Shown: piece by piece, positions 49,144 to 58,078 of the stretch
How positions within the stretch are numbered: the stretch's first letter is position 1
Layout: each line of letters opens with the position of its first letter
Source: Holophagales bacterium
GTDB taxonomy: Bacteria > Acidobacteriota > Thermoanaerobaculia > Multivoradales > Multivoraceae
Assembly: GCA_009845425.1 (NCBI GenBank)
Contig: VXZQ01000017.1
Coordinates: forward strand, 186,083 to 250,082
Direction: 5' to 3'
DNA length: 64,000 nucleotides
The notes under the pieces: model-generated
What the model was told of the DNA's origin: nothing
Databases searched by the model: none
Seen by the model: only the letters and a program-made list of their open reading frames with translations
Program-made: the position numbers and the translations under genes

Positions 49144-50859
49144 ATGCGGAACCGAATCGACCTCCGGACCCTGTTCCAGTCGCTGGAAGATCCTGCCGCT
49201 CCGGCGGGACTCACGGAACGCATCATGCGGCAGGTGGCCGCGAGCGGCCGACCGGCCACGACGCCGGCCCCCTCGCCGATCCTGCCCTTCGAGATTCCCC
49301 GCTGGGCCCGACTGCCGCTGGCCGTCTCGGCGGCGGCCGCGCTCCTCCTGCTCACCGGTGCGGCCTGGCTGGTCCCCTCATCGTGGCTGGGTCTGCTCGA
49401 CGGTCTTCAGGCCTCACTGTTCGCCGCGGTCTGGCTCCTCACCCAGGCGGCCGCCGTGCTGGCGGAGAGCGTGGCCTTCCTGAACGGGGCGGTCCGGGTC
49501 GGGGAAGCCCTCGACCTGGTCCTGAACACACCGGCGGCGACGATCGCGATCGCCGTGGTCACGCTGCTCTGTCTGACGGGAGTCCATCTCCTTCACCGGT
49601 TGTCGCGGGCCCCTGTCCATCGGCCACGGGGTCGAGGCTTCAGAGCCGGCGCGCTGCTCCTCGCCTTCGGGCTGTGCTGCACGGGTGTGGCTTTCGGCCA
49701 GCCTCAGCAGGAGTCGGATGCCCAGGCAGCTCAGGAGGAAGCTCAGGAGGAAACGCGGGAAGAGGCCGCCGCGGCCGAAGACGATGATGACGAGAGCGGC
49801 CCTGTGGTGCGCGTTGACCTCGACAACAAGGTGGCCTTCGGCAGCACGGTGCGGGTCGGTCGCGACGAAGTGGCAGACGACATCACCTCGATCGGCGGCG
49901 GCATCAAGGTCGACGGGGAAGTCCGTGGAGACGCTGTCGCAATCGGCGGCGAGGCGAAGATCGACGGCCGCGTGACAGGCGAGGTGGTCGCCATCGGTGG
50001 AGACGTCGAGCTCGGTCCGGGAGCGGAGGTGCTGGGGGACATCGTCACCGTCGGAGGCAGGGTCAGCCGCGAGGATGGCGCGACCGTGCTCGGAGAGATA
50101 TCCGAGGTCGATTGGGGCGACTTCGAGTGGGATTGGGACGGCGAGTGGTTCGATGGCTGGCGCGGCGACTGGTTCCCTCGTGTCGGCGAAAGACCGCCCT
50201 TCTTCCGGGTGGGCAAGGTGTTCGAGTTCGTCCGGGCGATCATCTTCACCGGCCTCCTCATCGTGCTCAGCGGCCTGGTGCTGCTCGTGTCGCCCAAGGG
50301 CGTGGACCGGGTCCGCTCAGCCGCGGTTTCCGACCCGCTGATCATGCTCGTGGTCGGCTTCGGGATCGAACTGCTCATCCTGCCGGCCCTGATCGTCGCC
50401 AGCATTCTGCTCGCGGTAACCGTGATCGGCATTCCGTTCGCCATCCTCCTGTGGCCGGCGGCGCTGGTTGCCCTGGCGCTCGCCCTCGTGCTCGGGTACA
50501 CCGGAGCGGCGGCCGCCGCCGGGGACTGGTTCCGGAATCGCTTCAAGGGCGCCAGCGGTGTCGCGGCCGGCAGCTTCGGCGCTCTCGCTCTCGGCGTGCT
50601 CACGATCCAGGCCCTGGCCCTCGTGGCCGACCTGCTCGGCTTCCTCGGCCTGCCCTGGTTCTTCCGCTTCATGTTCGGCTTCCCGGGCCTCGTGATCTGC
50701 TACCTGGCATGGACGATCGGCCTCGGCGCCGCCTGCATGACCGCCTTCGGTACGTCTCGCTTCGGCGCAAAGGCGGCCCAGACCCTGCCGCCGACGCCTC
50801 CACCTGCGAGTGACGGGGACGACACGGCCGACGCGGAAGAGGAGAACGCTCGGGCGTAG
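49144..50859 (+). CDS. Membrane protein with anti-sigma-like N-terminus and bactofilin-like beta-helix
   Basis: A 571-residue protein. ATG 49144 was preferred to 49138 because GAGGA (49133-49137) then has a 6-base spacer. The cytoplasmic N-terminus (DLRTLFQSLEDPAAPAGLTERIM) looks like anti-sigma proteins without a zinc motif. Four hydrophobic segments follow (about 57-185), then an acidic linker. A polymer-forming beta-helix at about 215-315 repeats GGxxxxDGxVxGDxVAIGG (DITSIGGGIKVDGEVRGD, AVAIGGEAKIDGRVTGE, VVAIGGDVELGPGAEV). A Trp/Asp-rich stretch (DWGDFEWDWDGEWFDG) leads to further membrane helices (about 355-545). Function unknown; anti-sigma activity is inference. Confidence 0.65.
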   Translation: MRNRIDLRTLFQSLEDPAAPAGLTERIMRQVAASGRPATTPAPSPILPFEIPRWARLPLAVSAAAALLLLTGAAWLVPSSWLGLLDGLQASLFAAVWLLTQAAAVLAESVAFLNGAVRVGEALDLVLNTPAATIAIAVVTLLCLTGVHLLHRLSRAPVHRPRGRGFRAGALLLAFGLCCTGVAFGQPQQESDAQAAQEEAQEETREEAAAAEDDDDESGPVVRVDLDNKVAFGSTVRVGRDEVADDITSIGGGIKVDGEVRGDAVAIGGEAKIDGRVTGEVVAIGGDVELGPGAEVLGDIVTVGGRVSREDGATVLGEISEVDWGDFEWDWDGEWFDGWRGDWFPRVGERPPFFRVGKVFEFVRAIIFTGLLIVLSGLVLLVSPKGVDRVRSAAVSDPLIMLVVGFGIELLILPALIVASILLAVTVIGIPFAILLWPAALVALALALVLGYTGAAAAAGDWFRNRFKGASGVAAGSFGALALGVLTIQALALVADLLGFLGLPWFFRFMFGFPGLVICYLAWTIGLGAACMTAFGTSRFGAKAAQTLPPTPPPASDGDDTADAEEENARA

Positions 50860-50871
50860 TAGTCTCCCGCC

Positions 50872-53067
50872 ATGCCGGCCCGCGGGCTCGCCAGTCTGGT
50901 CCTGCTCGCAGCTCCCCTGGCGGCTGCGCCTCCCGACGATTTCGCGGAATCCTGCAAGCGGCTGACGGACGGCTCGAACGCCTACTTCGGCACGAGATTC
51001 GCGGATGAGCTTCGAGCGAGCCTGTCTTCCAACCCGAACAGCCCGGAGATCGAGGCGCAACTCGGCGGCGAACTGCTCCGGCTCGGCGACACGGCGGGGG
51101 CGATCACCCACCTGTCAGCGGCTACCGGGGCCCTGGCCGCGACACGTGACGTACGGCCGACCATTCCCGAGTGGAACCTCGCCCTCGCCCACCTCCAGCG
51201 CGCCGAGGATCTGAACTGCGTCCATCATGGCGACGCGCGCCGCTCGGCCGACAGTTGCATCCTCCCGCTTACTTCCGCCGCGGTCCATAGCCGTCCCGAA
51301 CACGCCCGCGCGGCGGGCGACCTCTTCCTCGACATGCTGGAGGAAGGCCGCCCAACCGGTCCATGGAGGCGGCGGGCCAGGTGGCTACTCAACGTAGCGC
51401 GACGGTTGACCGGGGACTTTCCGAACGGAGTGCCTCCCGAGTTCCGCATCGGCGAGAGTGTCTTCACCTCCGCTTCGTTCCCGGGCCAGCGCTGGCGCAA
51501 CCTTGGACCGGAACTCGGAGTCGATGCGCTCGATCTTGCGGGCGGCGCGATCGTGGACGACTTCGACGGCGACGGCATTCTCGACCTGATCACCTCGACC
51601 TGGGATCCGTGCGGCCCGCTCCAGGCCTTCCGCGGCGACGGCAGCGGCGGTTTCGAAGACACGGGCGAAGCCTGGGGGCTCAGCGCTCAGCTCGGTGGGC
51701 TGAACCTGATCCACGCCGACTACGACGGTGACGGCCGCCTCGATCTGTTCGTGCTGCGCGGCGCCTGGCTGCTGGAAGAGGGCCGCATCCGCAACTCGCT
51801 TCTGCGCAACGAACTCGGCGGCGACGTCGGCCGCTTCATCGATGTCACCGAGGCGGCCGGCCTGGCCGATCCCGCCTATCCGACCCAAGCGGCCAGCTGG
51901 GGCGACTACGACGGCGACGGCGACCTCGATCTCTACGTCGGCAACGAGGCGAGCGAAGCTCACCAGTACCCCTCGCAGCTGTTCCGCAACCTGGGCGACG
52001 GCACGTTCGAGGACATTGCCGCCGAAGCCGGGGTCAGCAACCTGCGTTACGCGAAGGGTGTCGCCTGGGGCGATGTCGACAACGATGGCGACCTCGACCT
52101 CTACGTATCCAACTTCGGCGCCAACCGCCTCTACCGGAACTCGGGGGGTGTCTTCGAGGACGAGGCCGTTCGGGTAGGCGTTACCGAGCCGGAGCGGGAG
52201 AGCTTCGCGACCTGGTTCTTCGACTACGACAACGACGGCGACCTCGATCTCTACGTCGGCGACTATCGCGACCAGGCGACCGAAGTCGTCGCCTCCTACA
52301 TGGGCTCGGAACCCGGAGTGGGCCAGCCCCTGCTGTACCGCAACGACTGCGGGCCGCAACCCGCCTGCGGCGGCAGGCTGCGGATGACCGAGGTCTCCCG
52401 GGAACTGGGGATCCGCCGGCCCGCTCTGCCGATGGGCGCGAACTACGGCGACCTGGACAATGACGGCTGGCTCGATTTCTACCTGGGCACCGGCGAACCG
52501 GACCTCGCCAGCCTGATGCCGAACGTCATGTACCGCTACAACGGCCGGCGCTTCGAGGAAGTCACCTTCGCCGGCGGCTTCGGCCACCTCCAGAAGGGTC
52601 ACGGAGTGGCCTTCGGCGACCTGGACGGCGACGGCGACATGGACCTTCTCCACCAGCTCGGCGGCTTCTACCCCACCGACACGTTCGGCAACGCCCTGTT
52701 CGAGAATCCGGGCAGTGACAACGCCTGGATCACCCTGCGCTTCGCCGGCGCCGGTCCGGCCGGCTCGGGCGCCAACCGTTTCGGTGTCGGTTCGCGGGTC
52801 GCCCTCTCCGTCGACGGGCCCGGCGGTAACCGAACGATCCATCGTCTGGTCGGTTCGGGCGGCTCCTTCGGCGGCAACAGCATGCAACTCGAAGTGGGCC
52901 TTGGAGACGCCACGCGAATCGATGAGATCCGCGTGCGGTGGATGGGTAGCGGCAAGGCCCAGATCTTCGAGGACGTGGATCCGCGAGCTGTGTACCGGGT
53001 CTCCGAGCGCGAGGACGTTCTCGAACGCGTCGAGACATCCTCCTTCCGTCTCGGCGGTGACCGATGA
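50872..53067 (+). CDS. Exported FG-GAP/ASPIC (CRTAC1-like) protein with helical N-terminus
   Basis: A 731-residue protein with a signal peptide (MPARGLASLVLLAAPLAAAP). The N-terminal 170 residues are TPR-like. From about 225 to 590 there are repeated calcium-loop FG-GAP units: DDFDGDGILDL, DYDGDGRLDLF, DYDGDGDLDLYVG, DVDNDGDLDLYV, DYDNDGDLDLYVGD, DLDNDGWLDFYLG and DLDGDGDMDL. The last 110 residues match the ASPIC/UnbV region (NAWITLRFAG, GVGSRVALSV, IDEIRVRWMGSGK). Likely a beta-propeller surface protein. It overlaps the next gene by ATGA. Confidence 0.82.
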   Translation: MPARGLASLVLLAAPLAAAPPDDFAESCKRLTDGSNAYFGTRFADELRASLSSNPNSPEIEAQLGGELLRLGDTAGAITHLSAATGALAATRDVRPTIPEWNLALAHLQRAEDLNCVHHGDARRSADSCILPLTSAAVHSRPEHARAAGDLFLDMLEEGRPTGPWRRRARWLLNVARRLTGDFPNGVPPEFRIGESVFTSASFPGQRWRNLGPELGVDALDLAGGAIVDDFDGDGILDLITSTWDPCGPLQAFRGDGSGGFEDTGEAWGLSAQLGGLNLIHADYDGDGRLDLFVLRGAWLLEEGRIRNSLLRNELGGDVGRFIDVTEAAGLADPAYPTQAASWGDYDGDGDLDLYVGNEASEAHQYPSQLFRNLGDGTFEDIAAEAGVSNLRYAKGVAWGDVDNDGDLDLYVSNFGANRLYRNSGGVFEDEAVRVGVTEPERESFATWFFDYDNDGDLDLYVGDYRDQATEVVASYMGSEPGVGQPLLYRNDCGPQPACGGRLRMTEVSRELGIRRPALPMGANYGDLDNDGWLDFYLGTGEPDLASLMPNVMYRYNGRRFEEVTFAGGFGHLQKGHGVAFGDLDGDGDMDLLHQLGGFYPTDTFGNALFENPGSDNAWITLRFAGAGPAGSGANRFGVGSRVALSVDGPGGNRTIHRLVGSGGSFGGNSMQLEVGLGDATRIDEIRVRWMGSGKAQIFEDVDPRAVYRVSEREDVLERVETSSFRLGGDR

Positions 53068-54842
53068 GGGCGCACACCGCCGGCGCCGCAGTTGCGTTAG
53101 CGGCAGCCGTGCTGTCCGGCCCCGCGCGCGCGGGAGAGCGTGAAGTCCTCTTCACCGACGCCACCAGAAGTGCCGGTCTCACCTTCGAGCACTGGAACGG
53201 CATGAGCGGGCAGCTCTACTACCCGGAAGTGGTCGGCGCCGGCGCGGCGCTCTTCGACTACGACAACGACGGTGATCTCGACCTCTACCTGGTCCAGGGC
53301 AACCTCCTCGGCAACGAGGGAGACCGGAACTCCGCGACCACACCGTGGACGGGCGACTGGCCACCCCGGGACCGCCTGTACCGCAACGACCTGGAGTTGA
53401 GCGACGACCGCGTCACGGTCCGCTTCATCGACGTCACTGAGGAGAGCGGCATCGCGGCCACGGGCTACGGCATGGGCGTCGTCGCGGCGGATCTCGACAA
53501 CGACGGCTGGGTGGACCTCTACGTCCTGAACCTGGGGGCCAACCAGCTCTGGCACAACGAGGGCGACGGGACCTTCAGCGACCGCACCGAGGCGAGCGGT
53601 ACGGGCGATCCCCGCTGGAGCGTCGCCGCGGCGGCAGCCGACTACGACGGCGACCTGGACCTCGACCTGTTCATCGTGAACTACCTCAACTTCTCCCTGG
53701 CCACGCACAAGACGTGTCTGACCGAGCGAGGAGAGGTCGACTACTGTCTGCCGAGCGCCTACCAGCCCGCACCCGACAGTTTGCTCGTCAACGATGGCTC
53801 CGGACGATTCGAGGACGCGACGATCACGGTGGGTCTGGCCGCGGCGCGGCCGGGAAACGGGCTCGGCATCCTCGCGGCCGACCTCGATGGCGACCGGAGA
53901 CTCGACTTCTACGTCGCGAACGATCTGATGCCGAACCACCTCTGGCTCAACAGGGGCAACGGCCAACTGGTCGAGGAGGGGCTGATCAGCGGCGCGGCTC
54001 TCAACGCGGACGGCGAGGCCGAGGCGAGCATGGGCGTCGCGGCCGGCGACTACGACGGAGACGGCGACCTCGACCTGTTCCTGACCCATTTCCACCGCGA
54101 GACGAACACGCTCTACCGGAACGACTCGCAACCGGGCGCGGTCCAGTTCCGGGATCGCACGAACGCGACCGGTCTCGGCCGGCCGAGCTGGGACGCAACG
54201 GCATTCGGCACTGCCTTCGTCGACCTCGACAACGACGGCTGGCTCGACCTCGCGGCGGTCAACGGCGCCGTCACGTTCGCCGCCGGAAGACCACGCACGG
54301 AAGACGATCCCTTCCCCCTCGATCAACCGAACCAGGCCTTCCTGAACGTGGCCGGTGGCGGGGTCGGGCGCCGTTTCGAACCGGCGCCCACCGGACGACT
54401 CGATGGCGAGACCCCGTTCGTCAGTCGCGGTCTGGCCGCCGGCGACGTGGACAACGACGGCGACACGGACCTCGTCATCACGAACAACAACGGCCCCGCC
54501 CGGTTACTGCTCAACCGGGCCGACACGGACACCGGCTGGCTCGGCGTGGCGCCCCTGCTGGACGCGAGCCGCGGCCACCGGCCAGCATCCGGCGTCACCG
54601 TGCGCGTGCACCGAACGGGAGCACCGCCGCTGGTCCGACTTGCCGGGGGCGGCGGGAGTTACGCCTCCTGGGGAGATCCCCGGGTCGCGATCCCATCGGG
54701 CGCCCCCCGAATCGACCGCGTCGAGGTCCAGTGGACGGACGGGACGATCGAGGAGTGGCCCGCGCCCCCGCCCAGGGCCTACACTCCCCTGGTTCGCGGA
54801 ACCGGTGAACGGCGCGACGAGCGGGAAGACGAGGCACCATGA
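53064..54842 (+). CDS. Exported FG-GAP/ASPIC (CRTAC1-like) protein
   Basis: A 592-residue protein with a signal peptide ending near GPARAGE. It begins with the family start VLFTDATRSAGLTFEHWNG and YYPEVVGAGAALFDYDNDGD (in parts). FG-GAP calcium loops follow: DYDNDGDLDLYLV, DLDNDGWVDLYVLN, DYDGDLDLDLFIVN, DLDGDRRLDFYVAND, DYDGDGDLDLFLTHF, DLDNDGWLDLAAVNG and DVDNDGDTDLVITN. The C-terminus resembles ASPIC (VTVRVHRTG, GDPRVAIPSG, IDRVEVQWTDG). It lacks the helical N-terminus of its neighbour and is probably a paralogue of it. ATGA overlaps on both sides indicate strict co-expression. Confidence 0.84.
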   Translation: MRAHTAGAAVALAAAVLSGPARAGEREVLFTDATRSAGLTFEHWNGMSGQLYYPEVVGAGAALFDYDNDGDLDLYLVQGNLLGNEGDRNSATTPWTGDWPPRDRLYRNDLELSDDRVTVRFIDVTEESGIAATGYGMGVVAADLDNDGWVDLYVLNLGANQLWHNEGDGTFSDRTEASGTGDPRWSVAAAAADYDGDLDLDLFIVNYLNFSLATHKTCLTERGEVDYCLPSAYQPAPDSLLVNDGSGRFEDATITVGLAAARPGNGLGILAADLDGDRRLDFYVANDLMPNHLWLNRGNGQLVEEGLISGAALNADGEAEASMGVAAGDYDGDGDLDLFLTHFHRETNTLYRNDSQPGAVQFRDRTNATGLGRPSWDATAFGTAFVDLDNDGWLDLAAVNGAVTFAAGRPRTEDDPFPLDQPNQAFLNVAGGGVGRRFEPAPTGRLDGETPFVSRGLAAGDVDNDGDTDLVITNNNGPARLLLNRADTDTGWLGVAPLLDASRGHRPASGVTVRVHRTGAPPLVRLAGGGGSYASWGDPRVAIPSGAPRIDRVEVQWTDGTIEEWPAPPPRAYTPLVRGTGERRDEREDEAP

Positions 54843-56854
54843 CGAGGCCAATCCGCCTCCGTGACGGCGCGCTGATCATCGCGCTCCTGGTGCCTCTCGC
54901 CACCGATCTCCACGCACAGACCGCAACGCCCGCGCTGATCCCGGTGCCCGAAGTCGACCTGCGCGGAGTCGACGAGGCCGTACGCGACCAGATCGACCAA
55001 CAGCAAGGGTTGCTCGAGGAGGCGCTCGCCCGGGGGACGCCGACCGGCGCCGCGGCCGAGCAGTTGGGGCTCCTGTTCGGCGACGCTGGCCAGCTCTACC
55101 TCGTCTACGACCTCCTGCCGGCCGCGAGAGCCTGCCTCACCAACGCCGCGGAGCTGCAGCCCCGGAACTTCCGCTGGCGCTATCTGCTCGGCAGCGCCGC
55201 GGAGCACCTGGGAGAGCTCGAGGAAGCGGTCGAGGCCTATGACCTGGCCAGGACGCTCCGTCCCGACGACGCCGCGACCGCGATCCGCCTCGGCCGTGTG
55301 CATCTTGAGCTGGGACGGTATGAAGAGGCTCGCGGCCACTATCAGCGCGCCCTCGCACTGCCCGGATCCACGGCTGCGGCTCACTTCGGTCTCGGCCGCG
55401 TCGCCTTCGAGACGGACGACCCGACCACGGCGCTCCAGCACTTCCAGACGGCGCTGCGGGAGCAGCCGCGGGCCGATTCGCTCCACTACCACATCGCCCT
55501 TGCTCACCGCGCGCTCGGCGACGACACGGCGATGCGCGCCGCGATGGAGCTCCGGGGTGAAGCCCCGGTGGCCTTCGCCGACCCGATCGCCGCGGAAATC
55601 AAGGAGTCAGCGACCGGCATCGGCGCCCAGTTGCTGCTCGGGCGCGTCGCGCTGGCGGCGAACGCGTTCGAGACCGCTGAAGAACGGTTCCGGGAGGCGG
55701 TCCGCGACTATCCCGAGAGCGCCGCGGCGAAGAGGTCGCTGGCGACGGCGCTGGAGGGCATGGGCCGGCGGGCGGAAGCCGCCATGTGGTACCAGGAGGC
55801 CCTGAACCTGAGCCCGAACGATGTCGGGCTCCTGTTCCAGACCGGGCTGCTCTACAACAACGAGGGGCGCTACCAGGCCGCGGCCCAGCGGCTCCGGCGC
55901 GCGGTCGAGATCGAACCCTCGTTCGGGCCGGCGTGGGTGGAGTTGGCAAGAAGTCTCAGCGAGACGGACGACCACCTGGAAGCCGCGGAAGCCCTGACCC
56001 GCGCACTGGAACTGGCCCCGGACGATCGCAATCTCCGCTTCCACCGGGCAGGCAACTACCGGCTTGGCGGCCGCCGGGAACTCGCCCTCCGCGAATTCGA
56101 GTCCCTGCTGGCGGACTTCGGATTCGATCGCGAGATCGTGCTGCTGCTCGGCCGAATCGAACAGGAACTCGGCCGGCCGGCCTCGGCCGCCCGCCGCTTC
56201 GAGCAACTGATCGAAGCCGGGGCCGACCCGCCCCTGTTGAGTCAGGCCCACTTCGAACTCGGCAACATCCGCACCCAGCAGGAGCGCTACGAAGAGGCGA
56301 TTCCCCACTACCAGCGGGCCATCGCGGCCAACCCGACACTGAAGGAGGGGTACTTCAACCTGGGCACGGCGCTCGGCCGGCTGGGCCAGTTCACGGAAGC
56401 CGCCCTCGCCGCCCGCCGCGCGCTCGAACTCGACCCCGGCGACAGCAGGGCCCGCGCGGCCGAGGTAACCGCCCTGCTGCTCGCCGGCGAAGACGCCCGG
56501 GTCCGCCTGATGCTGGAACAGACCCTCGCACTTCCCGACCAGGGTGGCAGCGGCTTCTTTGCCCTGCTCCTGGCCGAGGTCCTGGCCGCCGCCGAAGACG
56601 ACTCCGTCCGGGACGGAACCATGGCGCTGAACCTGGCGACCGACCTGTTCCAGCGCGCCCAGACCCCGGCACACGGCGCCGTCGTCGCCCTCGCCTACGC
56701 CGAGACCGGCGACTTCGAGCAGGCCGTCGCCTGGCAGCAACGGCTCATCGAGAACCTGGAACGTGCCGGGGCGACAGAAGCACTGCCGGATGCCCGGGAG
56801 CGGCTGGCCGCGTACCAGGCTGGTCGACCGGTCCGGGCGCCCTGGCGGCGCTGA
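54839..56854 (+). CDS. Exported tetratricopeptide-repeat protein
   Basis: A 671-residue protein with a signal peptide (GALIIALLVPLATDLHAQ). It contains at least a dozen TPR-like units with the W/L-G-Y-A-P pattern, for example HLGELEEAVEAYDLARTLRP, ELGRYEEARGHYQRALALP, GMGRRAEAAMWYQEALNLSP, NEGRYQAAAQRLRRAVEIEP, QQERYEEAIPHYQRAIAANP and RLGQFTEAALAARRALELDP. It is probably a periplasmic or outer-membrane-associated scaffold. The gene is coupled by ATGA to the second FG-GAP gene, so it likely binds or displays those proteins. It is the last gene of the operon. Confidence 0.82.
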   Translation: MTRPIRLRDGALIIALLVPLATDLHAQTATPALIPVPEVDLRGVDEAVRDQIDQQQGLLEEALARGTPTGAAAEQLGLLFGDAGQLYLVYDLLPAARACLTNAAELQPRNFRWRYLLGSAAEHLGELEEAVEAYDLARTLRPDDAATAIRLGRVHLELGRYEEARGHYQRALALPGSTAAAHFGLGRVAFETDDPTTALQHFQTALREQPRADSLHYHIALAHRALGDDTAMRAAMELRGEAPVAFADPIAAEIKESATGIGAQLLLGRVALAANAFETAEERFREAVRDYPESAAAKRSLATALEGMGRRAEAAMWYQEALNLSPNDVGLLFQTGLLYNNEGRYQAAAQRLRRAVEIEPSFGPAWVELARSLSETDDHLEAAEALTRALELAPDDRNLRFHRAGNYRLGGRRELALREFESLLADFGFDREIVLLLGRIEQELGRPASAARRFEQLIEAGADPPLLSQAHFELGNIRTQQERYEEAIPHYQRAIAANPTLKEGYFNLGTALGRLGQFTEAALAARRALELDPGDSRARAAEVTALLLAGEDARVRLMLEQTLALPDQGGSGFFALLLAEVLAAAEDDSVRDGTMALNLATDLFQRAQTPAHGAVVALAYAETGDFEQAVAWQQRLIENLERAGATEALPDARERLAAYQAGRPVRAPWRR

Positions 56855-57282
56855 CGCGCCGCGGCGGTGGCGCAGCGCGACGGCGGTGGCGTAGAGGCGG
56901 TGCCTGTTGCCGCCTCGGCCAGGACCGAAGGGAAGGGGTCCCAGCGGACGCTCGCACTTTCTGAGTAGATGAGAGGTCGGTGCTCGCTTCGGTCGGCTGC
57001 GCTCCGGTTGGCCGTCGGTCGATGGAGGGACTTCGGCCGTCGCTTGCCGACAGCCCGCTGGGACCCCTTCCCTTCGGTCCTGGCCGAGACTGGGGGCGTT
57101 CCGCCGCGAAGTGACGGCGGTCAGTCGTCTGCAAACATCCGCCGGAGGCGCGGATGAAGAACGCTGACGAGGCGATTCGCGCGGTCGCGCATCTCTCAGA
57201 CTTCAGGTCAATGCGGACGAGTTCTCCGTAGCGGGATTCCGAGCTCATGACTCTCCTCGGCAGTTGTCGGGGCGCCGGCTCT
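56855..57282. other. 428-bp spacer without a recognised gene
   Basis: Between the TPR gene and the toxin gene no protein was recognised on either strand. Short open frames here have no family features. A small imperfect direct repeat (GGCGGTGGCG at 56863-56872 and 56882-56891) lies just after the TPR stop. The main feature is a perfect 34-bp inverted repeat, listed separately. Codon structure is lost across the stretch, consistent with a non-coding or decayed element. Confidence 0.6.
56914..57088. repeat. Perfect 34-bp inverted repeat flanking a 107-bp core
   Basis: The left arm 56914-56947 (beginning CTCGGCCAGGACCGAAGGGA) and the right arm 57055-57088 (ending TTCGGTCCTGGCCGAG) are exact reverse complements over 34 bases. 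The core 56948-57054 is not itself a palindrome and has no clear open frame. The structure could be a MITE-like or REP-like dispersed element, or form a very stable RNA hairpin ending the TPR operon. No target-site duplication was recognised around it. Confidence 0.7.
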
Positions 57283-57750
57283 TCAGGACAGGAAGACCGA
57301 AGCGAAGTCCCTGGGGGGCAAGACCGACGCGCCACTCGGCGGGGTCCGCAGAAGCAGTCGGTCACCCGTCACAAGATGGGCGCTCGGTTCGTGGGCGAGC
57401 AGTGCCCAAAGATGGTTGTCGCCTGCGTCAGGAGCGTCGTCGGCAACAGGCGGCTCCCGCCACACGGCGTTGGCTACCAGTTCGGTCAGGAACCCGTCGA
57501 GACGTTCGGCCGTCAGGCCGTGCCGTTCGGCAATCGCTGGACGGTGCAACACGGCCGTGTACTCGCTCAACAACTCGGGCGACATCAAGAACAGGAGCCT
57601 GCCGGCGATCATCGCGTCCAGGATCCGGGCGGGGGGCGCCTTCGAGCCGTCGTCGATCAGCCCCGAAACGACTACGTTCGTGTCGACAACGCATAGCGCT
57701 CTGTAGCGCGGATCGCGACCGCTCTTTCGCGGCCGTGACCCGCGCACCAA
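57283..57750 (-). CDS. PIN-domain toxin of a type II toxin-antitoxin pair
   Basis: A predicted PIN-fold ribonuclease of 154-155 residues. The first acidic residue lies in CVVDTNVVVSGLI, a Glu follows in SPELLSEYTAVL, and the second Asp cluster is in DAPDAGDNHLWALL, with a final LVTGDRLLL. The start is TTG 57750 or GTG 57747; neither can be excluded. It lies 3 bases after the antitoxin stop on the same strand. The sequence is of the putative-toxin PIN type rather than classical VapC. RNA target unknown. Confidence 0.82.
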   Translation of the reverse strand: MVRGSRPRKSGRDPRYRALCVVDTNVVVSGLIDDGSKAPPARILDAMIAGRLLFLMSPELLSEYTAVLHRPAIAERHGLTAERLDGFLTELVANAVWREPPVADDAPDAGDNHLWALLAHEPSAHLVTGDRLLLRTPPSGASVLPPRDFASVFLS

Positions 57751-57753
57751 GGC

Positions 57754-57993
57754 CTACTTCCCTTCTCGGTGACGCCTCGTCTCCCGGACCGCGAGAGCCA
57801 TGGCCTGATCCGAGTCGAGCCCTGAGTTGGCACGCGCCTCAAGCACGAGTTCTCGCGCCGTCTCGTAGGGGCGGATACCCCGCAGTTCCAGGCTCTCTTC
57901 GATGATCGCGGCCATCGACCGGCCCTGGCGGGCGGCTGCTTCCTTCAATGCGCGATGCGTCTGGTCAGCCAGCGTAACGGTCAGGCGGGTCAT
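57754..57993 (-). CDS. Ribbon-helix-helix antitoxin
   Basis: A 79-residue protein opening with MTRLTVTLADQTHRALKEAA, the beta strand and first helix of an RHH fold, then RQGRSMAAIIEESLELRGI. The charged C-terminal half (ARELVLEARANSGLDSDQAM) would wrap around the PIN toxin. It is transcribed ahead of the toxin, as usual. A promoter with 17-base spacing lies 44 bases upstream and probably is autorepressed by the complex. Confidence 0.82.
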   Translation of the reverse strand: MTRLTVTLADQTHRALKEAAARQGRSMAAIIEESLELRGIRPYETARELVLEARANSGLDSDQAMALAVRETRRHREGK

Positions 57994-58036
57994 CGGGTGG
58001 ACACTCCCTGGTTGTCACTGATTTCGACTTCAGCGC

Positions 58037-58065
58037 ACCATAGCATCAACTCACCAAGACGCCAA
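58037..58065 (-). promoter_or_regulatory. Candidate promoter of the toxin-antitoxin operon
   Basis: On the minus strand TTGGCG (58065-58060) and TATGGT (58042-58037) are separated by 17 bases. TGC directly precedes TATGGT, giving an extended -10. The antitoxin ATG at 57993 is 44 bases downstream of the -10. Confidence 0.5.
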
Positions 58066-58078
58066 GGCTCTCCGGGTG

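Noticed and set aside
56745..57365. 206-codon minus-strand frame across the inverted-repeat region
   Set aside because: It runs into the TPR gene and both repeat arms, with low-complexity Pro/Arg/Ser composition and no domain.
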